A DNA stretch of 64,000 nt from Dermatemys mawii. Lineage: Eukaryota > Chordata > Testudines > Dermatemydidae. The DNA lies in assembly GCA_007922305.1 (NCBI GenBank), contig ML677335.1, positions 18,386,246-18,450,245 of the forward strand, written 5' to 3'. Below are positions 61,901 through 64,000 of the stretch, in pieces (position 1 is the first letter of the stretch; every line of letters begins with the position of its first letter). The position numbers and the translations under genes were made by a program. The notes below the pieces were generated by a model that was not told the DNA's origin, ran no database searches, and saw only the letters and a list, made by a program, of their open reading frames with translations.

Positions 61901-64000
61901 TAACAAAATTGTCACAATTACGAAACTACAACTGACATATCTAGGTACAACCAATAGAAGGGGTGGTGGTGGTGGTGGAGAAACAGGTTTCTCTCAACTT
62001 TTTGCTGTTCTGGTGGTGGTCATTTTGATATGGTTAACTGATTGAGGCATTTTCACTGTAGATCCCTCCATAACGTCTGCATCTTTGATCACTCAGGGTG
62101 AGTAGCAGCTTACAATTCTCACTATTCAGTTGCATAAGCAAACATATAATTTACAAACAAAAAAAAAGATACTAATTGCCTGATTTTGGCCCAGGGTTTC
62201 AAGAGACTGGGGTCATATTCTTAACATTAATTCTGGTTTCTCTAAAATGTGAATTATTGACAGATTAAGCCCAGACTGTCATATGAGGTTCTGGTGCATT
62301 ACTCTGTATATTACTAATCACTGTAGCATTAACTTCTCTTGTAATTTAAGGTTGTATAGTGCTTCATGCTATTTTGAATTCTACACTATAGTATTTTTAG
62401 TTTAGTGAAACATCTCACATTTACACAGGTGTATTCAACTGCTTGTTAGCTCATTGGGCCAAATTCTGCACTGAAGGGTGGCCACTTCCAAAAAGCAGCT
62501 CTACCCCTGGCACAAGTGGATCACTCCAGTGTGGAGAGAGCCTCTATACTGGCATATAGCTAGTGTAATGACCTCTGAGCCAAATCTCCCACTTGCTGAT
62601 GTAGGGGGTGTAGCTGCATCTTCTGTGTGTTCTAGCAGTCTTCAAGAGCTATATTGGCTTCTTGGAGCCATTGGCAGCAGCACAGGTTAGAGATACTCAA
62701 ACATACACTGGAGTATAGGACTGTCACACAGTCAACTCAGGATTGTGAACTCCATAGGTGGCTGAAAGTTTTGGTTGAATTTTCTCTTGAGAGGAGGCTG
62801 TTTAAGATACTCTTTCTCAAATAGAATGAATACCAATATAATTAGTTTGGTGGTTGTCCTACTGCCTTTCTGATTATCTTGATGGTTATTCAAATTGACT
62901 TGGAAAAGATGAAGTCCATGGAGTTGAGTACCATTATTTCCCCTCTTTATTCCTGATAGTTTCTCCATTATAATTCATCATTACCTTCCCTAGAACATGT
63001 CTGCTTATTGTCAGGGTTTCTATCTATTCTTGTATCTTCCTTTAGAGAGTAATAAGAAAACGAATAAGTGCTTCTTCCTACACTGAGTGTCCCTCACTTT
63101 TAGGAACCATTAAACTCTGTACTAAATAAATATTCATGAAAGGGCACTCTTCTAATGGGGTCATCTGGAGATAGCCCGCTCCATTGAAAATATTGTAGAT
63201 TTATTCTACTTATAGATGGCCTCCACTGGATAGCAAATCAGAAAATACAAATGAAATAGTGAGTCCCCTTCAAACATAAAAAGAGAATACAGTAACTGTC
63301 CATTATTAAACCATTTACTCTTGATTGTGAAGAACATACTTCAGGACTGGCTCTCCTTCTCTATCAAAAAGTTTAGTCATACTTTTGTTCAGGGATTGAT
63401 GTAATTTTATAAAACCAAAAATTAAGGAATAAAGGATGATAAAAATATGAACTTAGTATGCTGTGTATGAATTAATTTCACGTTTGGATAAATGGCCTAT
63501 GTAACTTTTTTTATTTGAAATCTTTCCAAAATTAATTTTATTGTATGAAAACTATTTATTAGACAAGCTAGAGAAAGTCAAGTATCTAGGAATGGTACTG
63601 GACTTACATGAGTAATTCTTTAGTTTATATTACCAGGCTGACAAATATCCACCCCTTGGAACAACAGAATAAATCTTACTGTAATCATGACAATATATTT
63701 GCACTTAATTTTGGATTAGTTAAAACTGAGCATTATTTTATAAGATGTATGCAAAAAATCATTGATTTAAAGAAATTCGCATTGCTCAAGCTGGTGATAG
63801 GATGTGAACAGTGGCATAAGCTTACCAGTTTAAGCACCGAGGGATTCATTCATTTTATATGTAGTTTGCCTGTATGAAGAGGAAGACTGTTTACAGACAT
63901 TGAAATCGTGCTCATCACTGTGATTGCAGGCTTCTACTAAAAATATCTGTCTAAGGCTAACTACTTCTAAAAATGACCATTTTTAATGATATGTTGATGG
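55936..64000. other. Intronic DNA, largely unannotated, to the window end
   Basis: No exon or RNA gene could be supported. Minor tracts: (AC)n at about 57704-57718, a T8A7 inverted run at 61089-61103, T-run then A-run at 60894-60911, and (GGT)n at about 61961-61978. Phrases such as 'gggccaaattctgcactgaa' near 62456 are remnants of short palindromic repeats. Other old repeats are likely but beyond what I can identify by eye. Confidence 0.5.

Overview
This is vertebrate nuclear DNA, most likely from a turtle. The repeat content points there: several CR1 LINE families, short palindromic and hAT-type DNA transposons, Penelope-like elements (PLEs) and MIR-type SINEs, with no L1 or Alu. That family recognition is from memory; species cannot be fixed. 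Two runs of N (16432-16441 and 47741-47840) mark a draft assembly.

The one protein-coding exon I can support is 26620-26930 on the + strand. It is the first coding exon of the beta isoform of PRKG1, cGMP-dependent protein kinase I. It carries the isoform-specific leucine zipper and autoinhibitory segment and ends at a GTAAGC splice donor. It sits in a CpG-rich promoter block (about 26.02-27.24 kb). Everything after 26930 is intron 1 of the beta transcript. In human PRKG1 the alpha first exon lies upstream of the beta exon, so the left 26 kb may be intron of the alpha transcript; I found no alpha exon here.

Left part (0-25 kb): AT-rich DNA with CR1 copies, a three-level nested insertion (CR1 in hAT in CR1, 5.18-6.55 kb), a hAT relic interrupted by a 7SL (SRP RNA)-like sequence (6.69-7.63 kb), several short inverted-repeat elements (4.1, 14.1, 16.3, 17.3, 19.3, 23.1 kb), one with a 40-bp minisatellite and a gap, and two possible LTRs.

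Middle (25.4-33.6 kb): a block nearly free of recognisable repeats around the PRKG1 exon. It includes a second GC-richer stretch at 31.3-32.5 kb with RFX-like and CCAAT motifs.

Right part (33.6-64 kb): intronic repeats. These include a CR1 copy with its 5' end and an ORF1 esterase relic (37.0-39.2 kb) between two oppositely oriented hAT transposase relics, a long CR1 broken by a hAT insertion (41.8-43.7 kb), and two neighbouring PLE insertions (45.1-47.5 kb) with 14-bp and 13-bp target duplications. PLE relics at 45-46 kb and 55.8 kb keep decayed parts of what looks like a hammerhead ribozyme. From 47.9 kb on the DNA is mostly unannotatable intron.
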